Source of the DNA: Microcaldota archaeon
GTDB taxonomy: Archaea; Micrarchaeota; Micrarchaeia; Micrarchaeales; Micrarchaeaceae
Assembly: GCA_028866905.1 (NCBI GenBank)
Contig: JAGWHI010000007.1
Coordinates: forward strand, 1 to 39,222
Reading direction: 5' to 3'
Length of the DNA: 39,222 nucleotides
Below are positions 30,960-38,860 of this stretch, in pieces. Position 1 is the first letter of the stretch. Every line of letters starts with the position of its first letter. The notes under the pieces were generated by a model. It worked only from the letters and a program-made list of their open reading frames with translations, ran no database searches and was not told where the DNA came from. The translations under genes and the position numbers were made by a program.

Positions 30960-31547
30960 TCACTTAGTTATCTTTAGCTCCCTTGCGAACTGCTCCTCTG
31001 TCATCTGGTTTGCGCGCTCGCTCGGCTTGTAGAGCCTGTTTTCCGTTAGGATATCGAAGGTGGTGCCTGTCTTCAGGTCAATGGCGACATTCCTCCTCTC
31101 GCTGCCGAACAGGTCTGCCTCGAACAGCGTTGCCCTGCCGGAGCCCAGAAGGTCTACCACGTCGCCCAGGCCCTCGAAATGCTGGCCGTTCTGGAGGCCT
31201 ATGACCCTCGCCTCGAAGTTTGCGCCCTTTGCGGACTTCATGAAGAGTCCCATCTCGCTGGACTTGCTGTCTCCGGAGAGGAGCCTTGCGGCGTAGTATC
31301 GCCTCTTGTTGACGTCGTATAGCGTAACGAACAGGTCGAAGGTCATTGATTTGACTGCGACATACCTTGGGCCGCCGAATTCGTCGTATGCGCCGGAAAC
31401 GGACTGGCCGTAGTCCAGGGTCGCGGCTCCGTCGTCATCAAGCTTTACCGCAGAGAGGTTCGGCCTCTTCTTGTACATCTGGAGGTACCTGGCTGCGCCA
31501 AAGCCCTCTGCCTTGGAATCCCTCTTCAGAACAGCCTCCAAGCCCAC
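30960..31547 (-). CDS. Unknown protein, 195 residues
   Basis: A 195-residue soluble protein that I do not recognise. It has an even mix of strands and helices (TFDLFVTLYDVNKRRYYAARLL, NFEARVIGLQNGQHF, ATLFEADLFGSERRNVAIDL) and ends in a basic tail. No catalytic motif or membrane segment is visible. It starts with GTG at 31547, and a box catatattag (about 31569-31580 on this strand) lies about 25-28 bases upstream, so the message would be leaderless. Its stop abuts the thpR stop with no gap. The reading is supported by length, start and promoter, not by homology. Confidence 0.65.
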   Translation of the reverse strand: MGLEAVLKRDSKAEGFGAARYLQMYKKRPNLSAVKLDDDGAATLDYGQSVSGAYDEFGGPRYVAVKSMTFDLFVTLYDVNKRRYYAARLLSGDSKSSEMGLFMKSAKGANFEARVIGLQNGQHFEGLGDVVDLLGSGRATLFEADLFGSERRNVAIDLKTGTTFDILTENRLYKPSERANQMTEEQFARELKITK

Positions 31548-31631
31548 CCTCTCACCCAGACTTTACGCCGCTAATATATGGGCACGGATAGCCTTTTTAA
31601 GCTGTTGGTGGGCAATACTATACCGAGAGAG

Positions 31632-32852
31632 ATGAGGGAAAGACTGCTCGTGCTCGCCGTCGACATAGACAACGACCTTTACAGGAAGACAAAGATAACG
31701 GGCCCTGTGATAGGCCGCGCCGCCAACCTCAGCGCAGCCGCCAAGCTGGCGCTCAAGGACCCGCAGGACACCGACGGCAACGTTATGTTCGAGGCGGTCA
31801 GGAAATACGACGAGCTGAAGGACGACGGCTACAAGGTGATAGTCGCGACCATAACGGGCGCGGAGAAGGAGGGCTACACCGCAGACGCAGAGCTCGCGAG
31901 GCAGATTGACATGCTGCTCGGCAAGTACCGCGCCGACGCCTGCGTGCTTGTCACGGACGGAGCGAGCGACAACCGAGTACTCCCTGTGCTAAAGACCCGC
32001 ATAAAGGTGAACAGCGTGGACATAGTCAAGGTCAAGCAGGCCGAGGCATTCGAGAACACTTACTTCACCATAATGGAGAAGCTGAAGGAGCCGCACTACG
32101 CCAGGCTTGTTTTCGGCATACCCGCTGTGCTCCTGCTGCTCTTCGCCATAAGCTACGCGCTCAACTTCGGATGGCAGCCGCCTGTGGCGCTGATCGGCCT
32201 TTACCTGATAACGAAGGGCTTCGGCCTGGAGGAGGCGCTAATCAACTCGTTCCGCGGCTTCGGCTTCAGCATAGACAGGCTGAGCTTCATATTCTACGTC
32301 AGCTCGCTGATATTCTTCATCATAGCTATAGTCGTCGGGTACGGCAACTACACAAACATAATCGCCACGACGCAGAACGGCCTTACCGTGGCGTCGTTCG
32401 CGCTCGAGGGATTCCTGATATTCTTCCCCGTCAGCCTTGTGATGTACCTGATCGGGAGGACGATGGACCTGGAGAACAAGCGCATGCGCTACCGCGCCAT
32501 AAACCAGGGCACTTACGTAGGCTACGGCATGGTGACCCTGGCGCTCCTCTACTTCCTTTCGGCGTGGTTCATAGGCCAGATATTCTTCTGGCAGTTCCTC
32601 ATCTACAGCATACTATCGCTGGTTGCGGGCTACCTCATATCCAGGTTCAGCATGCTGCTCAAGAGGCGCGCGATAAACAGGGCGCGCATAAAGGAGAAGC
32701 ACGTGGTAAACGACATAGGCACGTACATAGGCAAGGTGGTCAAGATAGACCCTACGCGCGGCATATTCTTCATCAAGACGGACTACGGCAGCGTCATCAC
32801 GTATGACGTCGACCGCATAACCAACATATCCGACAGGATAATGGTGAGATGA
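31632..32852 (+). CDS. DUF373 family membrane protein
   Basis: A 406-residue archaeal DUF373 (COG2237) protein. The N-terminal soluble domain (about residues 1-165) begins ERLLVLAVDIDNDLYRKT, with GRAANLSAAAKLALKDPQDTD and CVLVTDGASDNRVLP, motifs that resemble a Rossmann-like nucleotide domain. About seven membrane helices follow (about 170-355), then a small C-terminal domain (KVVKIDPTRGIFFIKTDYG). The function is unknown. The family's usual start supports the ATG at 31632 rather than 31578, and a gcctttttaag box (about 31591-31601) lies between the two. Its TGA overlaps the ATG of the TPR gene (ATGA), so they are translationally coupled. Confidence 0.9.
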   Translation: MRERLLVLAVDIDNDLYRKTKITGPVIGRAANLSAAAKLALKDPQDTDGNVMFEAVRKYDELKDDGYKVIVATITGAEKEGYTADAELARQIDMLLGKYRADACVLVTDGASDNRVLPVLKTRIKVNSVDIVKVKQAEAFENTYFTIMEKLKEPHYARLVFGIPAVLLLLFAISYALNFGWQPPVALIGLYLITKGFGLEEALINSFRGFGFSIDRLSFIFYVSSLIFFIIAIVVGYGNYTNIIATTQNGLTVASFALEGFLIFFPVSLVMYLIGRTMDLENKRMRYRAINQGTYVGYGMVTLALLYFLSAWFIGQIFFWQFLIYSILSLVAGYLISRFSMLLKRRAINRARIKEKHVVNDIGTYIGKVVKIDPTRGIFFIKTDYGSVITYDVDRITNISDRIMVR

Positions 32853-33652
32853 TGGCCGCCTTGGCTGCCAGCTTGGCCCAGATAAGGAAGCACATAGACG
32901 AGGGCAACAAGTCATTCGATAGGGGCGACTTTAGGGACTCAAAGTCTCACTTCTCCAAGGCGATAGCTGCCTTAGACAAAACCGCGCCCGGGGGGTTGGA
33001 TGTCCTGCGCGCAGACGCGTACAACGGAATGGGACATACGCTTCGTTCGCTTGGGGAGTTCGACAGGTCTTTGGATTTCCAAAAGAGGGCCCTCAGCCTC
33101 TACAGACAGATATCCAGGCACTACGAATCCCAGTTCAGGCCGAAGCTCGCCAAGGCGTTGCATTTCACTGCAGACGTGCTTTATGACGTCGGGAAGAAGA
33201 ACGAATCGCTGGCGCATTACAGGGAAGAGCTGGGGATCGCGAGGAAGCTCTACGCTGAAAACAGCAAAAAGCACCTCAAGATCATGGTTTACGCGCTTAA
33301 CGGCACTGCGATAAGGCTTGCCGACACTAAAGGCGATTTCCGGGGCGCGCTTGCCTACATAAACGAATCCCTGAGGCTGCAGAGGGTCGCATTCAGGACA
33401 TCGAAGGAGGAGCGCAAGAACTACCCGAACATGTCATGGTCGCATAACATAAAGGGCATAACGCTGCTCAAGAAAGGCGATGCCGATGGCGCCATAAAGG
33501 AGCTGGAGGCGGCGCTGGAGATGCGCAGGATAATAGCCAGGCAGAACCCGAGGTACACTGCGGCGCTCGCGGGGACGCTATCCTGGCTCAGCGAGGCGTA
33601 CTGCGCCAAGGCGGAGGGCAGGCACTCGAAATTGCTGCGGCGCGTGTCGTGA
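32849..33652 (+). CDS. Tetratricopeptide repeat protein
   Basis: A 267-residue protein of helical pairs with TPR spacing. Examples are HIDEGNKSFDRGDFRDSKSHFSKAIAAL, AYNGMGHTLRSLGEFDRSLDFQKRALSLY, LHFTADVLYDVGKKNESLAHYREELGIA and IKGITLLKKGDADGAIKELEAALEM. That gives five to six repeats forming a superhelix for protein binding. There is no membrane segment or enzyme domain. The first ATG overlaps the DUF373 stop, so it is probably the partner of that membrane protein. It lies directly before the ribosomal protein operon, with 46 bases between its stop and the first candidate start of rnp1, so readthrough is possible. Confidence 0.82.
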   Translation: MMAALAASLAQIRKHIDEGNKSFDRGDFRDSKSHFSKAIAALDKTAPGGLDVLRADAYNGMGHTLRSLGEFDRSLDFQKRALSLYRQISRHYESQFRPKLAKALHFTADVLYDVGKKNESLAHYREELGIARKLYAENSKKHLKIMVYALNGTAIRLADTKGDFRGALAYINESLRLQRVAFRTSKEERKNYPNMSWSHNIKGITLLKKGDADGAIKELEAALEMRRIIARQNPRYTAALAGTLSWLSEAYCAKAEGRHSKLLRRVS

Positions 33653-33684
33653 ATGCCGTTACTGCCGATAACACCCCCAAAGAC

Positions 33685-33698
33685 AAAGGTTTATATTC
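33685..33698 (+). promoter_or_regulatory. TATA/ribosome-binding signal before rnp1
   Basis: The sequence aaaggtttatattc combines an AAGGT ribosome-binding-like stretch and a TATA-like tttatatt just before the GTG at 33699. A promoter here would start transcription near 33720, downstream of the GTG. Either the GTG is translated from a longer message coming from the TPR gene, or the true start is further in. Confidence 0.45.
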
Positions 33699-33992
33699 GT
33701 GCCGACATATAACAATAAGAGTATTGTACTTCAGGAGTTGATTGGACTCGAGGCCGAAGTGCTCAATTCGAGCGATCGGCACCAGATCGGCATAAAAGGC
33801 AAGGTTGTCGACGAGTCCAAGAATACGCTCTCGATATACGTCGACGGAAAGTTGAAGCGCATCATCAAGAAGAACTCTGTTTTCAGATTCTCTGTTGGAA
33901 AGCGACGCTTTGTCGTCGATGGCGAAGAGATCAACTTCAGGCCGTACGAAAGAATCGAGCGGGGCCTGAAGTTCTACAAACTCCGGGCTTGA
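33699..33992 (+). CDS. rnp1: Ribonuclease P protein component 1 (Rpp29/Pop4)
   Basis: A protein of up to 97 residues matching archaeal Rpp29, the RNase P subunit that partners Rpp21 and binds the RNA specificity domain. The key block is IGIKGKVVDESKNTLSIYVDGK with the Sm-like fold, followed by KRIIKKNSVFRF and NFRPYERIERGL. It leads the ribosomal operon, as in many archaea. The start at GTG 33699 is uncertain because a TATA-like box directly precedes it; homology begins near VLQELIGL (about residue 10), so a shorter form is possible. Confidence 0.88.
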   Translation: MPTYNNKSIVLQELIGLEAEVLNSSDRHQIGIKGKVVDESKNTLSIYVDGKLKRIIKKNSVFRFSVGKRRFVVDGEEINFRPYERIERGLKFYKLRA

Positions 33993-34010
33993 AACCCAAG
34001 GTATGATCGT

Positions 34011-34304
34011 ATGGAATGCCAAGACCCAAAGTGCCCAATCCACGGGAACGTCAAGACGCACGGCTACGAGATAGAGGGAGTCGTGGTCAGCGACAAGGCG
34101 CAGAAGACCGCCATAGTGGAGCACGCGTACACGACGTTCCTTGGCAAGTACGAGAGGTCGCTAAGAAAGACATCCAGGATCGCGGCCTACAACCCCGACT
34201 GCATAAAGGCGAGGGCTGGCGACAGGGTGGTCATAGTGGGCACGAGGAGGCTCAGCAAGACCAAGTCCTTCGCAGTGACCAAGGTAATAAAGCGAGGCGA
34301 ATGA
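34011..34304 (+). CDS. rps17: 30S ribosomal protein S17
   Basis: A 97-residue archaeal S17. The N-terminus (CQDPKCPIHG) and the OB-fold body (EGVVVSDKAQKTAIVEHAYT..KYERSLRKTSRIAAYNP) with GDRVVIVGTRRLSKTKSF match the family. It binds 16S rRNA helices of the body of the small subunit. An AAGGT sequence (33998-34002) precedes the ATG. L14 follows with one base between the genes. Confidence 0.97.
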   Translation: MECQDPKCPIHGNVKTHGYEIEGVVVSDKAQKTAIVEHAYTTFLGKYERSLRKTSRIAAYNPDCIKARAGDRVVIVGTRRLSKTKSFAVTKVIKRGE

Positions 34305-34305
34305 G

Positions 34306-34704
34306 ATGAAGGGAATAGCAACCAAGATATCGAAATCCCTGATTCCGGGCTCCGTGCTGACGTGCGCGGACAACAGCGGCGCCAAGCGACTCATGATAAT
34401 CAACAAGATAGGAAAGGCGGGAAGGCACGGCAGGCTCGCGTCGTCGGGGATCGGCGACATAATAATGGCGAGCGTGAAGAGCGGCAACCCGCAGTACATA
34501 AAGAAGAAGGTCAGGTGCGTGATAATCCGCCAGAGGCAGCCGATAAGGAGGTCCAATGGCATGCGCGTCCGCTTCGAGGACAACGCAGCGATACTTATCA
34601 ACGACGCCAACCTGCCGGTAGGCACGGAGGTCAAGGGCGCCATGGCCCGCGAGGTCGTCGAGAGGTATGTCAAGCTGGCAGGCATAGCATCGAGGGTGGT
34701 ATGA
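34306..34704 (+). CDS. rpl14: 50S ribosomal protein L14
   Basis: A 132-residue L14. It has VLTCADNSGAKRLMIINK, an RRSNGMRVRFEDNAAILIND segment and GTEVKGAMAREVVERY, all standard. It lies at the subunit interface of the large subunit, near the factor-binding region. The stop TGA overlaps the L24 ATG (ATGA). Confidence 0.97.
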   Translation: MKGIATKISKSLIPGSVLTCADNSGAKRLMIINKIGKAGRHGRLASSGIGDIIMASVKSGNPQYIKKKVRCVIIRQRQPIRRSNGMRVRFEDNAAILINDANLPVGTEVKGAMAREVVERYVKLAGIASRVV

Positions 34705-35174
34705 TGGTAACTGGAAGCAAACCGAGGACGCAGAGGCTTTTCAGGTACACAGCGCCGCTCCATGTTAGGCAGCATTTCCTGCACGCGCACATAGACAAGT
34801 CGCTCAGGGAGAAGCTCAAGCTCAAGAGGCGCGCCACATCGATAGTGAAGGGCGACACAGTGAGGATAATGGCAGGCGCTAAGAGGGGCACCACGGGCAA
34901 GGTCACGATGGTAAACCTCAGGAGCGGGCGCATAGTGATAGACGCGCTGAAGAGGAAGAACGCGAAGGGCAAGGAGCAGAACCTGTCGATTTACGCCAGC
35001 AACGTTTACATAACCGAGTTCAACGCCGAGGACAAGCTGAGGGCGCAGAAGCTCGGTATAAAGGTCGAAAAGGCCGCGGCTCCCAAGGCCGAAACGAAAG
35101 CTGAAAAGACGGAGGACAAGCCCCAGCAGGCTGCGCACGCGCACACCCACGGCGAAACAGCAGCCAAGATGTGA
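34701..35174 (+). CDS. rpl24: 50S ribosomal protein L24 with His-containing C-terminal extension
   Basis: A 157-residue archaeal L24 (L26e type). It starts TGSKPRTQRLFRYTAPLHVRQ, has the KOW motif VKGDTVRIMAGAKRGTTGKV and YASNVYITEFN. Archaeal L24 is usually about 120 residues. Here a Lys/Ala/Glu-rich tail with AHAHTHGE adds about 35. The ATG at 34701 overlaps the L14 stop; ATG 34704 is an alternative one codon later. It is a primary binder of 23S domain I. Confidence 0.95.
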   Translation: MMVTGSKPRTQRLFRYTAPLHVRQHFLHAHIDKSLREKLKLKRRATSIVKGDTVRIMAGAKRGTTGKVTMVNLRSGRIVIDALKRKNAKGKEQNLSIYASNVYITEFNAEDKLRAQKLGIKVEKAAAPKAETKAEKTEDKPQQAAHAHTHGETAAKM

Positions 35175-35179
35175 TACTT

Positions 35180-35857
35180 ATGGCAAGACATGGAAATTCG
35201 AGGCATTTGAACGGCATGAACGCGCCGCAGTACTACGCGCTCCACAGGAAGGAGCAGTTCTACGTGTCGAAGCCCAGGGCCGGCAGGCACACGGCATCCA
35301 CAAGCATGCCGCTGTCGCTCCTGCTGAAGAAGATAGAGGTGGTGCGCACCAGCGGAGAGGCGGAGCGCATACTGCTCGACGGCAAGGTGATGGTCAACGG
35401 CAGGGTGGTGAAGGACCCGAAGTATGCAGTCGGCCTGAACGACCTGGTCGAGATCCCGGACGCGGAGAAATCGTTCAGCGTCAGCGTGGACGAGATGGCG
35501 CACTTCGCAGCGATGGAGGCGGACAAGGACTACAAGCACATTTACAAGGTGGTCGGCAAGTACAAGACTTCCGGCGGAAAGGTAATGGTCAGGCTGCACG
35601 ACGGCACGTCCGTCGCGTCGGACGGCAAGGTGAACGTCAACGACTCGGTAGTGCTGGGCAAGGAGCGCAAGATCGAGAAGGTGCTGCACCTGAAGGAGGG
35701 ATCGTCGTGCTTCGTAATGGCTGGCGTCCACGTCGGCGCTTCCGGCAGCATAAAGCAGCTCAAGGAGGGCTCGATGAGCAGGCCGAGGTCCGTGCTTGTG
35801 GACCAGGGCAACGGCTCTTTCGAGACGATAGTCAACAACATAATAATAGTCGGTTAG
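35180..35857 (+). CDS. rps4e: 30S ribosomal protein S4e
   Basis: A 225-residue S4e, an archaeal/eukaryotic-type protein. The N-terminus (ARHGNSRHLNGMNAP) and the S4 RNA-binding domain (SLLLKKIEVVRTSGEAERILLDGKVMVNGRVV) are followed by a KOW domain (FVMAGVHVGASGSI). The start is ATG 35180; a GTG at 35171 is in frame but adds only three residues. The L5 ATG comes one base after the stop. Confidence 0.96.
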   Translation: MARHGNSRHLNGMNAPQYYALHRKEQFYVSKPRAGRHTASTSMPLSLLLKKIEVVRTSGEAERILLDGKVMVNGRVVKDPKYAVGLNDLVEIPDAEKSFSVSVDEMAHFAAMEADKDYKHIYKVVGKYKTSGGKVMVRLHDGTSVASDGKVNVNDSVVLGKERKIEKVLHLKEGSSCFVMAGVHVGASGSIKQLKEGSMSRPRSVLVDQGNGSFETIVNNIIIVG

Positions 35858-35858
35858 G

Positions 35859-36368
35859 ATGGACAACAAGATGCGCGAAGTGAGGCTCGAGAAGCTCGTG
35901 GTCAACATAGGGAGCGGCAGCGAGCAGGGCCCCCAGGAGAACGCGAGGAAGCTTCTCACGCTCATAACCGGAAGGAACCCGGCCAACGAGATATCGAGGA
36001 CGAGGAACCCCTCGTTCCACATAGCCAAGGGCCAGAAGATAGGCGCGTACGTTACTGTCCGCGGCGACGAGGCCAAGAAGCTGCTCGCGCGCCTGCTCGG
36101 CGCTGTAAGCAACAGGATAAAGGAGTCGTCGATAACCGACAACTCCGTAAGCTTCGGCATTCGCGAGTACATAGACATCAACGGCGTAAAGTACGACCCG
36201 AAGATAGGCATGCTCGGGATGAACGTCAACATGTCGTTCGGCAGGCCCGGCAGGAGGATATCGCTAAGGAAGAGGGCGCGCGGCAGGGTATCCGACGGCC
36301 ACAGGATAGTCACCAAGGAGGAGATAAAGGAGTACCTGAAGCACAACTTCAAGGTGGAGAGCGTTTGA
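35859..36368 (+). CDS. rpl5: 50S ribosomal protein L5
   Basis: A 169-residue L5, which binds 5S rRNA and contacts P-site tRNA. Its blocks are LEKLVVNIGSGSEQGPQENARKLL, ITGRNPANEISRTRNPSFHIAKGQKIGAYVTVRG, and FGIREYIDINGVKYDPKIGMLGMNV. It is followed by S14 after a 9-base gap. The 5S rRNA gene it serves is not in this window. Confidence 0.96.
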   Translation: MDNKMREVRLEKLVVNIGSGSEQGPQENARKLLTLITGRNPANEISRTRNPSFHIAKGQKIGAYVTVRGDEAKKLLARLLGAVSNRIKESSITDNSVSFGIREYIDINGVKYDPKIGMLGMNVNMSFGRPGRRISLRKRARGRVSDGHRIVTKEEIKEYLKHNFKVESV

Positions 36369-36376
36369 GTGAGCAC

Positions 36377-36535
36377 ATGATGGTTAAACCTGAGGAAAAA
36401 TTCAAGGGCAAGGGATTGCGCAAGTGCAGGATCTGCGGCAGCGCGCGCGCGGTCATCAGGTCGCACAGGCTCCAGATATGCAGGAGGTGCTTCAGGGAGG
36501 TAGCCGCAGACATAGGATTCAAGAAGTACGGTTGA
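36377..36535 (+). CDS. rps14: 30S ribosomal protein S14 (zinc-binding type)
   Basis: A 52-residue S14 with two Cys pairs that bind zinc: CRIC and, 17 residues on, CRRC. It ends in FKKYG, as archaeal S14 does. ATG 36377 is used; a second ATG at 36380 is one codon later. It lies between L5 and S8, the expected place. Confidence 0.95.
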   Translation: MMVKPEEKFKGKGLRKCRICGSARAVIRSHRLQICRRCFREVAADIGFKKYG

Positions 36536-36539
36536 TTTT

Positions 36540-36920
36540 ATGGACAGATTCGCTGACGCTATAAACATGATAAAGACGAACGAGCGCATAGGCAGGGAGG
36601 CCTGCACCATATACTCGACAAAGCTGGTCAAGGCTGTGCTCGAGGTTATGAAGCGCGAATCGTACATACAGGGATTCGAGCCGTACAGGGAGCGCCAGAT
36701 GGAGATGCTCAAGGTCAGGCTTTCGAACAAGATAAACGGCATCGGCGTGATAAAGCCGAGGTACTCGATATCGAAGGACGACATCCAGAAGTACGAGACC
36801 AGGTACATACCCAGCCGTGACTTCGGCATACTTATAATGACCACCCCGCAGGGAGTAATGACCAACAGGGAGGCCAGGGAGAAGGGCGTGGGAGGAAGGC
36901 TCCTCGCATACGTGTATTAG
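36540..36920 (+). CDS. rps8: 30S ribosomal protein S8
   Basis: A 126-residue S8. It begins DRFADAINMIKTNERIGR, contains VLEVMKRESYIQGFE and YIPSRDFGILIMTTPQGVMTNREA, and ends GGRLLAYVY. It binds the central domain of 16S rRNA. The ATG is 4 bases after the S14 stop. Confidence 0.97.
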   Translation: MDRFADAINMIKTNERIGREACTIYSTKLVKAVLEVMKRESYIQGFEPYRERQMEMLKVRLSNKINGIGVIKPRYSISKDDIQKYETRYIPSRDFGILIMTTPQGVMTNREAREKGVGGRLLAYVY

Positions 36921-36927
36921 TGAGATT

Positions 36928-37452
36928 ATGACCAGCGTCGAAGTGCCGAGCGGAGTGACCATCGAGATAAAGGATGGCACAATCACCGTCAAGGGGAGCG
37001 CAGGCGCGAACACTAGGAGGTTCAACGACGCAATGCTAAAGGTATCGAAGGAAGGCGCGAACGTCAACATCGAGGCGGTCATGGGAACGCCGCTCGCGAG
37101 GAAGGCGGTGAAGGCGGAGGGAGCTCTGGCCAAGGAGATAAGGAACGACATAGCTGGAGCCCAGAAGCCTTTCGAGATAAACATGCAGACCGTTTCGGCG
37201 CACTTCCCGATGGCCCTGGAGGTCAAGGGCGACACGCTCATAATAAAGAACGTGCTCGGCGAGAGGGCGCCAAGGAAGGCGCACATAGTCGGACACACCA
37301 AGGTAGAGGCGAAGGGGCAGGCCGTCAGGATACACGGACCCAGCCACGACGACGTCTCCCAGACGGCGGCGAACATAAGGATGGCGTGCCGGGTCAGGAG
37401 GAAAGACACCAGGGTGTTCCAGGACGGGATATACTACGCATTGGAGGCATGA
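36928..37452 (+). CDS. rpl6: 50S ribosomal protein L6
   Basis: A 174-residue L6 with two alpha/beta domains: VEVPSGVTIEIKDGTITVKG at the start and LGERAPRKAHIVGHTKVEAKGQAVRI further on. It lies near the sarcin-ricin loop and stalk base. The stop TGA overlaps the L32e ATG. Confidence 0.97.
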   Translation: MTSVEVPSGVTIEIKDGTITVKGSAGANTRRFNDAMLKVSKEGANVNIEAVMGTPLARKAVKAEGALAKEIRNDIAGAQKPFEINMQTVSAHFPMALEVKGDTLIIKNVLGERAPRKAHIVGHTKVEAKGQAVRIHGPSHDDVSQTAANIRMACRVRRKDTRVFQDGIYYALEA

Positions 37453-37826
37453 TGATCATGAAGATTGCAAAGAGGGGACACCCGAAATTCAACGTGCCGA
37501 ACTTCGGAACGAAGAAGAGGAGCAGGGTCCCCGAGAGATGGCGCAAGCAGCGCGGGATCGACAACAAGAAGCGCATAAAGAAGAGCTTCATGGGCGCAGA
37601 GCCTACGATAGGGTACGGCAACCCCGCCGAGATAAGGGGGATACGCGCGAACGGCAGGCGCATAGTGATAGTCAACAACATAAAGGAGGTCGAGGCTGCG
37701 GCTTCGGCGAAGGACAGGAACATCGACATAACGATAGGACACGCGGTCTCCAGGAGGAAGCGCGTGGGCATAACCAAGGCAGCAGAGGGCAAGGGCTTCA
37801 AAGTTACCAACGGAGTGAGAGCATGA
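37449..37826 (+). CDS. rpl32e: 50S ribosomal protein L32e
   Basis: A 125-residue L32e; PKFNVPNFGTKKRSRVPERW then KQRGIDNKKRIK and the KRVGITKAAEGKGFKV end match the family. The ATG at 37449 overlaps the L6 stop; in-frame ATGs at 37452 and 37458 would remove one or three residues. It is Lys/Arg-rich, as expected for rRNA binding. Confidence 0.94.
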   Translation: MMIMKIAKRGHPKFNVPNFGTKKRSRVPERWRKQRGIDNKKRIKKSFMGAEPTIGYGNPAEIRGIRANGRRIVIVNNIKEVEAAASAKDRNIDITIGHAVSRRKRVGITKAAEGKGFKVTNGVRA

Positions 37827-38296
37827 GCATAAAGCTTACTAAGAGGATCGCCGCCGACATCATGGGCAGGGGGCTCAGCAGCATAAGGATAAAGGAGGGC
37901 GCGAGCGCAGAGGCGCAGAAGGCGATAACTAGGTCGGACGTCCGCGAACTCGTCAAGAACGGCTCCATTTACGCAATAAAGGAGAAGGAGAACCTCAGCC
38001 TGCACTCGCAGATGCTGCGCGAGAAGCGCATGAAGGGACGACGCCGCGGACAGGGCAAGAGGCGCGGTTCCATCAAGGCCAGGGGCGCGATGCCGTACAG
38101 GCAGAAGATAAGGGCGCAGAGGCGCGTGCTTGCTGAGCTGAAGGCCGGCAAGGAGATCGACAACATCACGTTCAAGAAGTTCTACGCGCTCGTCAAGGGA
38201 GGCATATTCCCGAGCAAGCAGTCGCTGCTGTTCAGGCTGAAGACCGACGGGGTCAAGCTCGACGACGCCAGGATGGAGAAGCTAAGGCATGTGTGA
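37823..38296 (+). CDS. rpl19e: 50S ribosomal protein L19e
   Basis: A 157-residue L19e with LTKRIAADIMGRGLSSIRI, the hallmark KRMKGRRRGQGKRRGSIKAR basic stretch and the C-terminal YALVKGGIFPSKQSLLFRL. The ATG overlaps the L32e stop (ATGA). In archaea it contacts the small subunit through a long helix. Confidence 0.96.
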   Translation: MSIKLTKRIAADIMGRGLSSIRIKEGASAEAQKAITRSDVRELVKNGSIYAIKEKENLSLHSQMLREKRMKGRRRGQGKRRGSIKARGAMPYRQKIRAQRRVLAELKAGKEIDNITFKKFYALVKGGIFPSKQSLLFRLKTDGVKLDDARMEKLRHV

Positions 38297-38301
38297 CATT
38301 C

Positions 38302-38853
38302 ATGAGGAGATTCATAAGGGCAAGGAGGGCATCGGCGCTCACGGACTACGGGCGAAGGATAGCGCTGCTCAAGTCCAACCTGCCAAGAGTTGTAGTGAGG
38401 AAGAGCAACAGGAACATAGTCGCCCAGATAGTCAGGTACGAGCCAACTGGCGACAAGGTCGTTGTGACCGCAAGGTCCAGCGAGCTCGCTGCCATGGGAT
38501 GGCCGGTGCACAGCAACACCCCGACGGCGTATTTGACTGGCATGATGCTCGCGAAGAGGGCGAAGGGGATGTCCGAGGAGCTGGTGCTCGACACAGGGCT
38601 GTACAAGCCGACAAAATCGTCGATAATATTCGCTGCGGCCAAGGGAGCGATCGACGGCGGCCTCAAGATAAAGGGCAACATCCAGTTCGACGAGAAGCGC
38701 ATAACCGGAAGCCATATAGTCGCTTACGCAGATTCTATTAAGTCGGATTCAGCCAGATACAGCAAGCAGTTCTCCGGATACCTGAAGGTGAAGGCGGACC
38801 CCACGGCGATAGCTGCGAGGTTCGACGAAGTCAAGAAGAAGATATCGAGTTAG
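38302..38853 (+). CDS. rpl18: 50S ribosomal protein L18
   Basis: A 183-residue archaeal L18, a 5S rRNA binding protein. Its motifs are YGRRIALLKSNLPRVVVRKSNRN, NTPTAYLTGMMLAKRAKG and LKIKGNIQFDEKRITGSHI. The ATG at 38302 is preferred; a GTG at 38293 is in frame and adds three residues, overlapping the L19e stop. Confidence 0.95.
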   Translation: MRRFIRARRASALTDYGRRIALLKSNLPRVVVRKSNRNIVAQIVRYEPTGDKVVVTARSSELAAMGWPVHSNTPTAYLTGMMLAKRAKGMSEELVLDTGLYKPTKSSIIFAAAKGAIDGGLKIKGNIQFDEKRITGSHIVAYADSIKSDSARYSKQFSGYLKVKADPTAIAARFDEVKKKISS

Positions 38854-38860
38854 TGATGTT

